A program made the position numbers and the translations under genes. DNA of 37,081 bases from an uncultured Muribaculaceae bacterium (GTDB lineage Bacteria; Bacteroidota; Bacteroidia; Bacteroidales; Muribaculaceae): NCBI GenBank assembly GCA_910585275.1, contig CAJUCW010000013.1, forward strand, positions 62,722-99,802, in the 5' to 3' direction. Below are positions 15,493 to 24,850 of this stretch, one piece after another; positions within the stretch are counted from its first letter, which is position 1, and each line of letters begins with the position of its first letter. The notes below the pieces were generated by a model, which saw nothing but the letters and a program-made list of their open reading frames with translations, was not told where the DNA came from and ran no database searches.

Positions 15493-18400
15493 TTAGAATC
15501 CTACTTTAAGACCAGCTGTGTATGTGCGGGTCAAAGGATAGTCCGGCGAGCTGCTTGCGCGGTTCTCTGGGTCGCCCCACTTGTAGCCGGAGATAGTGAA
15601 GAGGTTGTATGCGCTGAAAGAGAGCTGGAGGCTCTTGACACCTATTTTCTTCATCCAGGGCATATCGAAATTATAGGCAAGCTGGATAGACTTCAAGCGC
15701 ACATAGCTTGCGTCCTTCTCCCAAAGAGTAGAACTTGCATAAGTGTGGTTCTTGTATGCAAGAGTAGGACGGGGATATGTGGCATTAGGATTCTCGTTTG
15801 ACCAGCTATCGTATATGTGGCTCTTGAGAAGACCACCCTTACCGTCGCCTGCTGCATTATAGAATGGCTGCTGGAAAGCACCGCCGATACTACGGGTAAC
15901 CTCCCAAGCACCTGTGAACTGAGTGGCAAGACTAAGACCTTTCCATGCAAATCCAAAGTTAAGACCAGCAATGAAACGAGGGTCGTCTGTCTTACCTAAT
16001 TCTCGACTATAGTCATTACCGTCAATCTTGCCGTCACCGTTAAGATCAACATAAATAGGGTCGCCGGGGTTAAGCTTTTTATTTTCCTTGAGCTGCGCGG
16101 GAATTGGAGTGCCATATTCAGCCTCATATCTTGCGTCGGCTGTCTCATCGTAGTAGCCCCAGAATTTGAGTTGCGAGCGTGAGCCGATACGGTGTCCTGC
16201 AGTCTTCATATAATCATAACTCTGAGGAGCCTGGCCATCCTGGATAATTTTGTTATCGTTGTAAGAGAGGTTGAAACGCGCATAGTAGCTAAAATCGCTT
16301 CCAATCATGTCATTCCAAGCAAGACTGAGCTCCCATCCCCAGCTATCAACGATACCGTAATTGGTCATCGCAGGGGTATAACCGAGAATATCCGGAGCGG
16401 AGTAGTTTTGTAGAAGAATGTTTGTACGATGCTCACGATAGTAGTCGAAGCTTGCTTTGAGTCGGTAGTTGAGGAACTCCGCATCAACAGCATAGTTCTG
16501 CTTTACCGCAGTCTCCCAAGTCAAATCGGGGTTGTTTTTCTGCATCTCCCAAGCACCGGGCTGAGTAGCGTAACCGTTATTGCCTGTACCAAAGTTATAA
16601 CCGTAAGGATTCTCACCGACAGGACGCTCGAGAAGGGCGCCGCCATTGATTCCGAACGGGTCGGAGAGGTACATGAATCGGCTACCACCCACCTTATCGT
16701 TACCAACCTTACCGAGAGTGGCACGAAGTTTCAAGAAGGAGAGCCATGTATGGGTGTTGTCCATGAATTTCTCATTGGAGATGACCCAACCAATAGAACC
16801 TGCAGGGAAAGCGCCGAAACGTTTGCCAGGGGCAAAGTTTTCGGAACCGTTGTAACCGAAGTTCACCTCAGCGAGATAGCGGTTGTCATAATCGTAGGTA
16901 ACACGGCCTACGAAGCCGATATAACCACGTGCGATATCGGAATATGTGCTGGGATAGTAATTCTTACTCTGGTTGTAGAGAGCGAGAGCTGTGAGGTTGT
17001 GGTTGCCGAAATCACGATTCCAGTTGAGGCCAGCCTCCATATACCAGTTACGCCATTTACTTGTAGCATTTCCATTCTCGGAATAAGTAGGATCTTCAGC
17101 AAAAGTCTCAGTAAGAAATTCCAGAGTAGAAGTGCCAGTCTCAGGATCATACATCATACGAGGAGTTACAGTAGCAGCCGAAGATTCTAAAGTTTTCCTC
17201 TGTCCGAAGCCACTGTTGTAAGAACCTTTCACGTTAAGTGATAGGTTTTTAGTAATAACATCAAGTTTCTGATTGATGATAAGGTCGGTGGTAATCGTAT
17301 TGGCAGTTTCGTGATAAGCACCCGGCTGATAAGTCACATAAGTCATCGGATGGGAACCAGCAAACGGAAGGGTAACTGAATGAGGATTTCCCTCCGCGTC
17401 ATACTCAATATTGTAGTCTGCATCGGTATTTGTGCGGATGAAGCGGCCCTGGTCGTCAAAACCAGCTCCGGAGAACGGAGTGGCGGCATAGATAGCCTTC
17501 ACCATACCGGAAGCACCTTGACCTGTGCGAGGAGTTGCTTTATTGTCAATCTTACCTGCCACGTTCACACTGATGGTTGTGGTGGGAGTGGCAGTGATGT
17601 CAAGATTCGAACGATAGTTGAAACGGTTGTAGCGATAGTCGAATGCAAAATCGTCCTGGCCATATTGGTCAAAGATACCGTCCTGGCTGAAGAAACCTGC
17701 AGACACGAAATAGCGCACCTTGCTATTACCGCCAGAGATATTGACGTTATGCTGCTGCTGGAGTGTGGTCTTCTTGAAGACATAGTCGGTCCAACGGATG
17801 TTAGGGAAGCGAATCTTATCAAACGGATCATCAGAAGTGAATCGAGCGATGATGTCGTCTGAGAAAACGTTGGCACCCCCATCGCTTCTACTCATATAAT
17901 TATAGAAGTCTGCATATTCCACAGAGTTCGCCATCTCGATGAGCTTCGTGGGCTGCTGGGCGGAGAAATTGAGAGAAACGTCTATTTTCGCCTTACCCTC
18001 CTTACCACGTTTTGTGGTGACGAGGACTACACCGTTAGCACCGCGCACACCGAACACTGCAGTAGCGGAAGCATCCTTAAGAACCGAAATGGACTCGATT
18101 TCATTGGGGTCGATGTCCCACATGTCGCGTTCCACACCATCGACCTGGATAAGAGGCTTGGAGTCAACCCAAGTTGCTTTACCACGGACGAAGATTTCAG
18201 CGGCGTCAGAACCCGGCTCGCCGGAATACTGCACTGTTGACACACCGGATAGCTGACCGGCAAGCACGTTGGTGACGGAGCTGACAGGGGTGCGGGTAAG
18301 ATCTTCATTCTTGATGGAGGATACCGCACCAGTCATAGTAACCTTTTTTTGGACACCATACGCGACGACTTCGACTTCCTGGAGCGAGGTTGCCCCCGAC

Positions 18401-18723
18401 TTCATGGTGATGGTCATCCCGTTCTGTGCATTGACCGTCATGTTGTCGTAGCCGACGTAAGAAACCCTAAGCTTGGCTCCGGGCTTGCACTTGATTGTGA
18501 AGTTACCGTCGATGTCGGTGGCTGTTCCGATGGTGGTGCCTTCCACAAGCACGGTGGCACCAATAAGCGGTTCGCCGGTATCATCTATAACGGTACCCTT
18601 CAGAACTGTGTCCTGAGCACTTGCAGACACAACCGCGAAGAGGCAAAGGAGACTTGCAAGAAGCCATCTGCAACCGCGCAGCCGGCCTAGTGCCGACATA
18701 AATAGACTGCGATCGTCTTTCAT
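15493..18723 (-). CDS. SusC/RagA-family TonB-dependent transporter (SusC1)
   Basis: This is a full-length SusC of 1076 residues and the first gene of the operon. After a signal peptide (cleaved near ASAQ, residue 37) comes the carboxypeptidase-D-regulatory-like domain (LKGTVIDDTGEPLIGATVLV through SYVGYDNMTV), then the plug (IFVRGKATWVDSKPLIQVDG, ISVLKDASATAVFGVRGANG), then the 22-strand barrel ending YTAGLKVGF. An alternative start at Met9 would give a more typical signal peptide. Its promoter matches the Bacteroidetes consensus at 18957-18987, with a leader of about 228 nt. The HTCS encoded directly upstream is the likely activator. Confidence 0.96.
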   Translation of the reverse strand: MKDDRSLFMSALGRLRGCRWLLASLLCLFAVVSASAQDTVLKGTVIDDTGEPLIGATVLVEGTTIGTATDIDGNFTIKCKPGAKLRVSYVGYDNMTVNAQNGMTITMKSGATSLQEVEVVAYGVQKKVTMTGAVSSIKNEDLTRTPVSSVTNVLAGQLSGVSTVQYSGEPGSDAAEIFVRGKATWVDSKPLIQVDGVERDMWDIDPNEIESISVLKDASATAVFGVRGANGVVLVTTKRGKEGKAKIDVSLNFSAQQPTKLIEMANSVEYADFYNYMSRSDGGANVFSDDIIARFTSDDPFDKIRFPNIRWTDYVFKKTTLQQQHNVNISGGNSKVRYFVSAGFFSQDGIFDQYGQDDFAFDYRYNRFNYRSNLDITATPTTTISVNVAGKIDNKATPRTGQGASGMVKAIYAATPFSGAGFDDQGRFIRTNTDADYNIEYDAEGNPHSVTLPFAGSHPMTYVTYQPGAYHETANTITTDLIINQKLDVITKNLSLNVKGSYNSGFGQRKTLESSAATVTPRMMYDPETGTSTLEFLTETFAEDPTYSENGNATSKWRNWYMEAGLNWNRDFGNHNLTALALYNQSKNYYPSTYSDIARGYIGFVGRVTYDYDNRYLAEVNFGYNGSENFAPGKRFGAFPAGSIGWVISNEKFMDNTHTWLSFLKLRATLGKVGNDKVGGSRFMYLSDPFGINGGALLERPVGENPYGYNFGTGNNGYATQPGAWEMQKNNPDLTWETAVKQNYAVDAEFLNYRLKASFDYYREHRTNILLQNYSAPDILGYTPAMTNYGIVDSWGWELSLAWNDMIGSDFSYYARFNLSYNDNKIIQDGQAPQSYDYMKTAGHRIGSRSQLKFWGYYDETADARYEAEYGTPIPAQLKENKKLNPGDPIYVDLNGDGKIDGNDYSRELGKTDDPRFIAGLNFGFAWKGLSLATQFTGAWEVTRSIGGAFQQPFYNAAGDGKGGLLKSHIYDSWSNENPNATYPRPTLAYKNHTYASSTLWEKDASYVRLKSIQLAYNFDMPWMKKIGVKSLQLSFSAYNLFTISGYKWGDPENRASSSPDYPLTRTYTAGLKVGF

Positions 18724-18780
18724 GATGAGTTGTTTAAAAAGTATAGAATTAAAATTGATTAGTAAAGTCGTTAAGAATGA

Positions 18781-18819
18781 TAAAGCCTAATTCGCATTGA
18801 CAGAGGCTTTACACGAATT
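18781..18819 (-). promoter_or_regulatory. Two overlapping, mutually exclusive stems in the SusC1 leader
   Basis: On the plus strand TAAAGCCT (18781-18788) pairs with AGGCTTTA (18804-18811), and AATTCG (18789-18794) pairs with CGAATT (18814-18819). The pairings interleave, with no spacer between the two upstream arms, so both stems cannot easily form together. The arrangement lies 58-96 nt before the SusC1 start codon and could act as an RNA switch or a small-RNA target. This is inference from base pairing only. Confidence 0.35.
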
Positions 18820-18915
18820 TGGGGCTCCCAAGGGGCACCACGAGTTTTCGAGTGAGGTGAGATTAATTTTCCATGTTTAAAGTTTTTTATCAGTTTTTTG
18901 ATGTATTTATTTACT

Positions 18916-18931
18916 CCGGAGTTCCCTCCGG
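18916..18931 (-). promoter_or_regulatory. Short hairpin near the 5' end of the sus leader
   Basis: CCGGAG and CTCCGG pair around a 4-nt loop, giving a 6-bp GC-rich stem about 20 nt after the predicted transcription start. It may stabilise the 5' end of the long sus mRNA. Confidence 0.4.
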
Positions 18932-18956
18932 TATTTTTTTAGCATCTTTAACGTGG

Positions 18957-18987
18957 CAAAGTTACATCTAATTGACCAAATGAACAA
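18957..18987 (-). promoter_or_regulatory. sus operon promoter
   Basis: On the minus strand a TTG (-33 element, 18985-18987) is followed after 20 nt by TAACTTTG (18957-18964), an exact match to the Bacteroidetes TAnnTTTG -7 consensus with normal spacing. Predicted transcript start is near 18951. Confidence 0.7.
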
Positions 18988-19062
18988 GTGATTTTATTTC
19001 AAATAACATGTTTTTTCTGTCAAACCCGCAAAAAAGAGGCTAAAAAACAACGTTTTTAAGGG

Positions 19063-22000
19063 TCACTCGGATTTAGCAGGCCTATCTACCCCCGTGCGGA
19101 GACGTTTGAGGTATTGGGTGGGCGAGACTCCGTATTCGTCTTTGAAAGCGCCGCGATAATGCTCCGGACTGTTGAATCCGGTCTTAAACGCAATCTCCGT
19201 CACGTTGTAATCTCTCGACTTCAGGAGTTCGACACTCTTTCGCAGTTTGAATTTCTTGACATAATCGGCGGGAGACAGACCTGTGAGCACTTTCACTTTT
19301 CTGTAAAGTGTGGAATGGCTCATGTTCATGTTGTCGATAAGGAACGCCATGTCAAGCTTGACAATGCTGAGATTTTCGCCAATCACCTTCTCAAGACGTG
19401 CCAAAAACTCACGGTCAAGACGGCTGAGCCTCGGAATCTCTTCTTCAACCGCCTCGGCACTTCCGGCAACATTCGTTTTTATCGAATCGTTGGAATCTGT
19501 TTCGGGCGCTTCGGAAGCCAGATTTTCATGCACACTTTCCGACACGACAGGTTCTATCCAATCTTCCGTTGCCTCCATATTATTAATAGGAGCCTCCGAA
19601 GAGGAATCAACCTCAGGAGCATCGGCGCCCCCCGGCGAGGGAACCACCTCAGGGCCATCGGCAACTTCGGAAGAGGAAGCAACCTCGGGCTTATCCATAA
19701 CCATCGGCAAAGAAACAAGCATAGAAGAGGAACGCGCGACAGTATCCGCGGTGTTTTCCATAACATCGACAACTGTGGCATCGGCCGTCGCTGACGGCAA
19801 CGACACAGTTTTCATAATGAGTCGGGAAAGTCGCCTCCTCCCTTCAAGCAGGTTCACCACCCTCGCCTTAAGGAGGCGAGCGCTGAAAGGCTTGGTTATA
19901 TATGAGTCGGCCCCGCTTTCGTATCCCTCCTCCTTATCGTTGATAGAATCTTTAGCCGTGAGCAGTATCACGGGAATGTGGGAGGTGCGGATATCTTCTT
20001 TCAGGGTCTTACAAAGCTGTATGCCATCCATGCCCGGCATCATAATATCGCTGATGACAATATCCGGCAGATGGTCCAAGGCCAATTCAAGCCCTTCGTT
20101 GCCGTCGGCAGCCGTCATGACAACGAACTTGTCTTTAAACGAATTGCTTATATATTCGCGAATCTCCGCATTGTCTTCCACGACAAGAATTATCTGACGT
20201 TCGCCGTCGGCATCATGGCTTTCGTCAATCAAGACATCTTCCGATTCCGTCTTGCCCGCATCCTTATGGGTGGCCTCAGGATAAATCTCGTTCATGCGTA
20301 TGAGGAAACTGAACGTTGACCCCACACCGAGCTTGCTGTCAACTTTCAAAATCCCCTTATGAAGCTCGGAAAGCGATTTAACCAAAGCCAGACCGATTCC
20401 CGTGCCTGATGCCTGATGCTTCCCTTTTGCCTGAAAATATCGGTCGTAGATATGAGGAAGCACCTCGGCGTCGATTCCATAGCCGGTATCTTCCACCGAA
20501 ACCCGGGCATACTGTTCATCTCCCTCCATGCAGGCGTCGAGAGAAAGGCGTATATGACCGTTGGCAGTGTATTTTATAGCGTTTGATATGAAGTTGTTGA
20601 CTATCGTCGTAACAATTTCACGGTCGAAATACATGGAAGAGTTAAGTTTTTCAACAGAAAGCCGGAACTCCACCTTGTCGTTCTTATAAAGTTCCTTGTA
20701 TCTGAGACCGATTTCCGTGATAAGGTCGGAAAGACACCCTTTCATCACCACCAGTTCCTTGTTCTGGGTTTCCGTTTTCCGGAACTCCATTATCTGGTTG
20801 ATAAGATTGAGGAGGCGTATTGAACTCCCATGAATCCCCTTCACCTGCGAAATAACAGAGTCGGGAAGACTCTTGTCGTGACAAAGGTCTTCAAGAGGGC
20901 CTATGATAAGGGTGAGAGGCGTACGCAACTCATGTGCGATATTGGTGTAGAAACGCATTCTCTCATTATTCAGGTCTTGCTCGTCCTGCCGCTGCTTTCT
21001 TTCAAGTTCGAGAGTGCGGCCTTGCATTTCCATCCTGTTGTGCCAATGAAGCCTGCGGCGATACATATTCATCACGAAAAGGAGAATTGCAAAACCGATG
21101 GCGACGTAGATCAATATGGCATACCATGAAAGCCAAAAAGGAGACCCCACCTGGATACTGACCACGAGCATGTCGTCGCCGTTCCAATCGCCGTTTTTCA
21201 AGCGTGCGCGAAGTTTGAGTTTATACTTATGACCGCCCGGAAGACTCTTAAAATTAAGCACATTGGTGTTGCCTATATATTGCCACTCCTTGTCGATGTC
21301 TTCAAATAGATAAGAATATTCTATCTGTGAAACCTCGGCATAATTATCGACGGTGAATTGTATCCGTATGGAATTTTCATTATAAGGGACAAAATAGACG
21401 CCTTTGTTTTTAGCTACAAGATGCACCTTGTCTTCGCTGTCAACGCTTTCGAAACTGATAAGCTGAAGGCGTGGTATGCGTCGCGTCTCGCAGACTGCCT
21501 GACTGTTGAATGAGCTCAATCCGCCGATCGAGCCCCAATAAAGGACGCCGTCGGGCGATAGCGCCACCGAATTCGCAGAAAAGCCTCCATCGGAAAGGCC
21601 GTCGCGGAAATCATAATTATCAAAAGTGTCTTTCCCCTTTTTCAAACAGGAAATTCCGGAATATGTGCTGACCCAAAGGTTTCCTTTGAGGTCTTCACAA
21701 ATAGAACGGATATTCGATTCTGCAAGCCCTTTGCGATGGTCATAGACCTTGAACTTCTTGAAATCGTTTTCATCTTCCATTTTCACAAGGCCTTCCGACG
21801 TGCCAAGCCATACGGAGCCCTCGGAATCCTGAAAAACACTGTTGATGTTGTCGGAAGGGAGACCGTCGCCCTCCCCCATCTTGACAAGGCGTTCGCCTGC
21901 GGCGTTAAACACATACAGACCTTTTGCAATAGACCCTATCCACAACCGCCCTTTATTGTCGCGCATAATCGATGCCAACGTAGGGCGAGGCATCTTATCG

Positions 22001-23454
22001 TTGTAATCTTTTTCTATCGATAGTTTCCCGTCTTTATACGAAAACAAAGAATTCGACGGACCGATTTCAGTGGCAATCCATATTTTGCCGTCCTTATCTT
22101 CCCAGAAAGCCGACACATCGAGCGACTGTCCGAGATCGATATGCTCGAACGAATCCCTGGCGAAATCATATTTCAGCACCCCGACATCGTTTATGCCGAG
22201 CCATATATTCCCCTTTGAATCCGGAAAAACTTCCGCCACCACCGATTTCTGACGGTTGTGATAGGGGCTCAGATCCCAATTTCCCACTACGGTGCCGTTG
22301 CGATAGAGGACAAGCCTGTTTTCCCCTCCGAGCCAAAGATTACCGTCTCGGTCAAAAGCTATTCCATATATCTTATGAGGTTTCCCGTTAAGGCTGCTCA
22401 AGTCATCGTTCTTGAACAAAGGAGGATTCTTGCACACGAAATCCACCCCGCTGCTGTAATGACCGATCCAAAGGTTGCCGTAGGCGTCTTCCTGAATTTT
22501 TCTGACGTTAGGCGAAGAAAGGCCGCTCAGGGAGGAAGTGACAGACGTGACAAAATAATATGCGCTCCCGTCCGGATTATCGTTTTCAAGTTCAAGCCGG
22601 GTCACTTCCCCGAGGTCTGACGAAATGAGTATTGTCCCATCGCGCGTCTCATATATATCATGTATATTGTCGGGAATCAAAGCCCCTTTAGTAGGGATTT
22701 CGCTGAATTTTTTTGTAGAAGGATTGAAAAAGACCGCCCCGTTATTGGTGCCCACCCATATATTTTGGCGGGAATCAATCATGACGGTCCTGACGAAATT
22801 CGACAACAGACCGTTTGGATTGGCAGGGTCAACCATGAAATTTTCCGCCTTCCGTTTCTTGACATCGATTACCGTCAAGCCATTGCCGAAATGCGCCACG
22901 TAAAGCTTTCCGGAACCGTCATCGACCATACACCGGGTATTATGTTTCAAATACCCGTAATCATCGCGCGTGATATTGGAAAACGTACCGTCAATGGGAT
23001 TATAGTGCTGCACCCCTTCGTTTCGCGTCAGAATCCAGACTCCGCCGTCGGAAGCATCTATGATGTCGGCTATATCCATGCCAAGGAGTCCGTTCTCCGT
23101 TTTGAAAACTTTAAACTTTCCCGAATCGATGTCATATACGCTTATACCGTCGAGGCGTGTTCCCACCCAAATTGAATTTGTGGCCCTGTTATAATAGATG
23201 CATGTAAATTCATCACTCGAAAGCCCGGAATTCGACTTGAAAAATTTCGTAACCGTCTTTCCCGATATGCGGTTAAGCCCCGAGTTCGTAGCCACCCACA
23301 GAAAGCCCTGTCCGTCTAACGTCATATCGTTGACGAAACCATTACTCAGCCCTTCCCGTATAGCTATATGTTCGAAATGCGACGTATTGGATATGGCGTC
23401 GCAATATATATAGGAGATGGCGAGCAGTATGCCGATTAGAAGTTTTCGCAGCAT
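19063..23454 (-). CDS. Hybrid two-component system regulator (HTCS) with an unusually long REC-HTH linker
   Basis: This 1463-residue one-protein signalling system spans the inner membrane. Signal peptide about 1-20. Two periplasmic Reg_prop beta-propellers follow (about 25-670, with repeated GNLWVGT-type blades), then a Y_Y_Y domain (about 690-770). One transmembrane helix lies at about 775-797. The histidine kinase has H841 in NIAHELRTPLT, N-box N958 and ATP-lid motifs VEDTGYGID and GTGIGLALV. The receiver domain has phospho-acceptor D1136 and K1188. An AraC-type DNA-binding domain fills about 1340-1455. Residues 1210-1336 form a Ser/Glu/Pro/Val-rich linker containing three 12-residue repeats (1252-1287). 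The family usually has a much shorter linker. It likely binds an imported oligosaccharide and activates the sus promoter 76 nt beyond its own stop. Confidence 0.96.
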   Translation of the reverse strand: MLRKLLIGILLAISYIYCDAISNTSHFEHIAIREGLSNGFVNDMTLDGQGFLWVATNSGLNRISGKTVTKFFKSNSGLSSDEFTCIYYNRATNSIWVGTRLDGISVYDIDSGKFKVFKTENGLLGMDIADIIDASDGGVWILTRNEGVQHYNPIDGTFSNITRDDYGYLKHNTRCMVDDGSGKLYVAHFGNGLTVIDVKKRKAENFMVDPANPNGLLSNFVRTVMIDSRQNIWVGTNNGAVFFNPSTKKFSEIPTKGALIPDNIHDIYETRDGTILISSDLGEVTRLELENDNPDGSAYYFVTSVTSSLSGLSSPNVRKIQEDAYGNLWIGHYSSGVDFVCKNPPLFKNDDLSSLNGKPHKIYGIAFDRDGNLWLGGENRLVLYRNGTVVGNWDLSPYHNRQKSVVAEVFPDSKGNIWLGINDVGVLKYDFARDSFEHIDLGQSLDVSAFWEDKDGKIWIATEIGPSNSLFSYKDGKLSIEKDYNDKMPRPTLASIMRDNKGRLWIGSIAKGLYVFNAAGERLVKMGEGDGLPSDNINSVFQDSEGSVWLGTSEGLVKMEDENDFKKFKVYDHRKGLAESNIRSICEDLKGNLWVSTYSGISCLKKGKDTFDNYDFRDGLSDGGFSANSVALSPDGVLYWGSIGGLSSFNSQAVCETRRIPRLQLISFESVDSEDKVHLVAKNKGVYFVPYNENSIRIQFTVDNYAEVSQIEYSYLFEDIDKEWQYIGNTNVLNFKSLPGGHKYKLKLRARLKNGDWNGDDMLVVSIQVGSPFWLSWYAILIYVAIGFAILLFVMNMYRRRLHWHNRMEMQGRTLELERKQRQDEQDLNNERMRFYTNIAHELRTPLTLIIGPLEDLCHDKSLPDSVISQVKGIHGSSIRLLNLINQIMEFRKTETQNKELVVMKGCLSDLITEIGLRYKELYKNDKVEFRLSVEKLNSSMYFDREIVTTIVNNFISNAIKYTANGHIRLSLDACMEGDEQYARVSVEDTGYGIDAEVLPHIYDRYFQAKGKHQASGTGIGLALVKSLSELHKGILKVDSKLGVGSTFSFLIRMNEIYPEATHKDAGKTESEDVLIDESHDADGERQIILVVEDNAEIREYISNSFKDKFVVMTAADGNEGLELALDHLPDIVISDIMMPGMDGIQLCKTLKEDIRTSHIPVILLTAKDSINDKEEGYESGADSYITKPFSARLLKARVVNLLEGRRRLSRLIMKTVSLPSATADATVVDVMENTADTVARSSSMLVSLPMVMDKPEVASSSEVADGPEVVPSPGGADAPEVDSSSEAPINNMEATEDWIEPVVSESVHENLASEAPETDSNDSIKTNVAGSAEAVEEEIPRLSRLDREFLARLEKVIGENLSIVKLDMAFLIDNMNMSHSTLYRKVKVLTGLSPADYVKKFKLRKSVELLKSRDYNVTEIAFKTGFNSPEHYRGAFKDEYGVSPTQYLKRLRTGVDRPAKSE
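19594..19701 (-). repeat. Three 36-bp imperfect tandem repeats inside the HTCS gene
   Basis: Three in-frame 36-bp units encode VMDKPEVASSSE, VADGPEVVPSPG and GADAPEVDSSSE (residues 1252-1287). Each unit keeps a PEV core and an acidic/serine tail. The units lie in the linker between receiver and DNA-binding domains. Repeat expansion by slippage or unequal crossover is likely and would change linker length without breaking the frame. Confidence 0.75.
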
Positions 23455-23545
23455 GAATGTAGGTTTAAAAAAGATTCGAACTGGATTAACAGTTTTTTAT
23501 CCCGTTTGGAGGGATAGCAATGCCTAAAAAGGCACTTTTCGTTTG

Positions 23546-23579
23546 CAAATATAAACATAATAATATAAATATTCACAAA
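23546..23579 (-). promoter_or_regulatory. HTCS promoter
   Basis: On the minus strand TTTG (23576-23579) is followed after 22 nt by TATATTTG (23546-23553), a good -7 match with slightly long spacing. Predicted leader about 85 nt; it includes the small hairpin TGCCT-AAAA-AGGCA (23521-23534). The left end of the IS element lies only 15 nt upstream of the -33 element. Confidence 0.6.
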
Positions 23580-23591
23580 TCTTCCCAAGAT

Positions 23592-23594
23592 TTA
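23592..23594. repeat. Target-site duplication, left copy (TTA)
   Basis: TTA here is repeated as a direct copy at 24848-24850, immediately outside both inverted repeats. A 3-bp TNA duplication is known for some IS5-family subgroups. Confidence 0.7.
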
Positions 23595-24847
23595 GAGCGC
23601 ATTCCTTAAAATTTCGGGGTCGTAGGGGTCGCAGCCTTGGAGTGGATTTTGTCACTTGCTGCAAGGAGCATACCGAGGTATGCGACTGAAAGCAAGGGGC
23701 AAAATACGCCCAAGGATGCGAGACATAGGTAATTTCATCTTACAGGCGGACAATGTGTATGTTAAAATATTGTTTATGATTTATAACTTTGATTTTGATA
23801 TATTTACACATTATACAGCTATTTGAGGAAAAAATATAATAATTCTTTCATTCTCATCCCGGAGATTCACGGGAGGGAACGGACAATTCCGGTCAGATCT
23901 TTCCCTGTTTTGATGAAATGCAAAAGGAAACACGACCCAATTCGTATTCTCGAGGCCATATTCTACCTTTTGCGCAGTGGTTGCCAATGGAGACTGTTGC
24001 CCGAATGTTATCCGCATTGGAAATCCGTATATAACAAATGGAGATACCGGAATGCCAAAGGCATATTCAACAGCATTCACCGGTTTCTTCTTAAAAAAGC
24101 CCGCAAGAAGTGTGGACGGAATGAATCTCCGACCATCTGTTTTATAGACAGTGCGAGCCGTCGCAGCGGACTGTCAGACTCTGTTAAGGGAGTTGATGGC
24201 TTCAAGAAGATTAAGGGCATCAAACGTCATCTTATTGTAGCCAGTCAGGGATATATCCTTCATGTCCATACTACATGCGCAAATATCAGTGACAACAAGG
24301 CATGCCTGGAAATGATTGCCGAGACAAAACGCAAGTATCCGTCATTGAAGGAAATCCGCGCCGACAAAGGATACCGTGGTGAGGATGTGGGCAGAACCGT
24401 GCGGGCGCATGGACTGATTATCACCTGCACCAAATCCAACGCCGGAGGTGCCATATTTGTCCCGGCACAGGGACGTTGGATTGTGGAGCGTTCGATTTCA
24501 TGGCTTGACAACTGCCGACGTCTTGTCCGTAACTATGAGAGAGAATGCTCTACTGCTTCATATATGACAGTTACTGCGGATATATACAGATTGTTACGCT
24601 ATATTTGACTCTTTCTGACATTCCCTGAAGTGCTGACGCTCTCCTCAGCTCCGGCCTTTTACGCCTATACCGTCTTAAATCCGCAATCGGTAAGCCTGCA
24701 TGTGTAAAAGTTACCTCTGTCCGACGCTTTTTGGCGTATTTTGCGAGATCTCATCAGTCACGATGCCCGCATCGTTCCTTCTTCGACTCGCAAAATCCAC
24801 TCAAAAATCGCCGCCCCTACGACCCCGAAATTTTAAGGAACGCGCTC
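23595..24847 (+). mobile_element. Complete IS5-family insertion sequence (1253 bp)
   Basis: The ends are 34-bp terminal inverted repeats (23595-23628 and 24814-24847) that differ at one position. A further matching decamer GTGGATTTTG lies at equal distance (47 nt) from both ends. A TTA direct repeat flanks the element. One transposase gene fills the middle. Repeats, target duplication and an open transposase frame all look intact, so the insertion is probably fairly recent. It lies between the divergent HTCS and GH115 genes, in their shared upstream region. Confidence 0.92.
23823..24608 (+). CDS. IS5-family DDE transposase
   Basis: The 261-residue transposase shows the family layout: an N-terminal part with IRILEAIFYLLRSGCQWRLLP (DUF4096-like), then a DDE catalytic core with first Asp in CFIDSAS, second Asp in IRADKGYRG, and Glu in RWIVERSISWLDNCRRL with the usual R and K/R spacing. 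The frame begins with TTG at 23823; the upstream in-frame stop at 23796 limits alternatives to a non-ATG codon such as ATT at 23802. The first ATG (residue 31) would remove part of the conserved N-terminal domain, so a TTG or similar start is preferred. The core looks intact. Confidence 0.88.
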   Translation: MRKKYNNSFILIPEIHGRERTIPVRSFPVLMKCKRKHDPIRILEAIFYLLRSGCQWRLLPECYPHWKSVYNKWRYRNAKGIFNSIHRFLLKKARKKCGRNESPTICFIDSASRRSGLSDSVKGVDGFKKIKGIKRHLIVASQGYILHVHTTCANISDNKACLEMIAETKRKYPSLKEIRADKGYRGEDVGRTVRAHGLIITCTKSNAGGAIFVPAQGRWIVERSISWLDNCRRLVRNYERECSTASYMTVTADIYRLLRYI

Positions 24848-24850
24848 TTA
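24848..24850. repeat. Target-site duplication, right copy (TTA)
   Basis: Direct repeat of 23592-23594, immediately outside the right inverted repeat. Confidence 0.7.

Larger units (their letters stand above)
18724..19062 (-). promoter_or_regulatory. Regulatory gap and leader between HTCS and SusC1
   Basis: This 339-nt gap contains the sus promoter (18957-18987), a hairpin near the predicted transcript start (18916-18931) and two overlapping stems (18781-18819). The stretch 18988-19062 upstream of the -33 element is AT-rich and is where an AraC-type HTCS would bind, but I see no clear direct repeat there. No gene is visible. HTCS termination is not marked by a strong hairpin. Confidence 0.7.
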
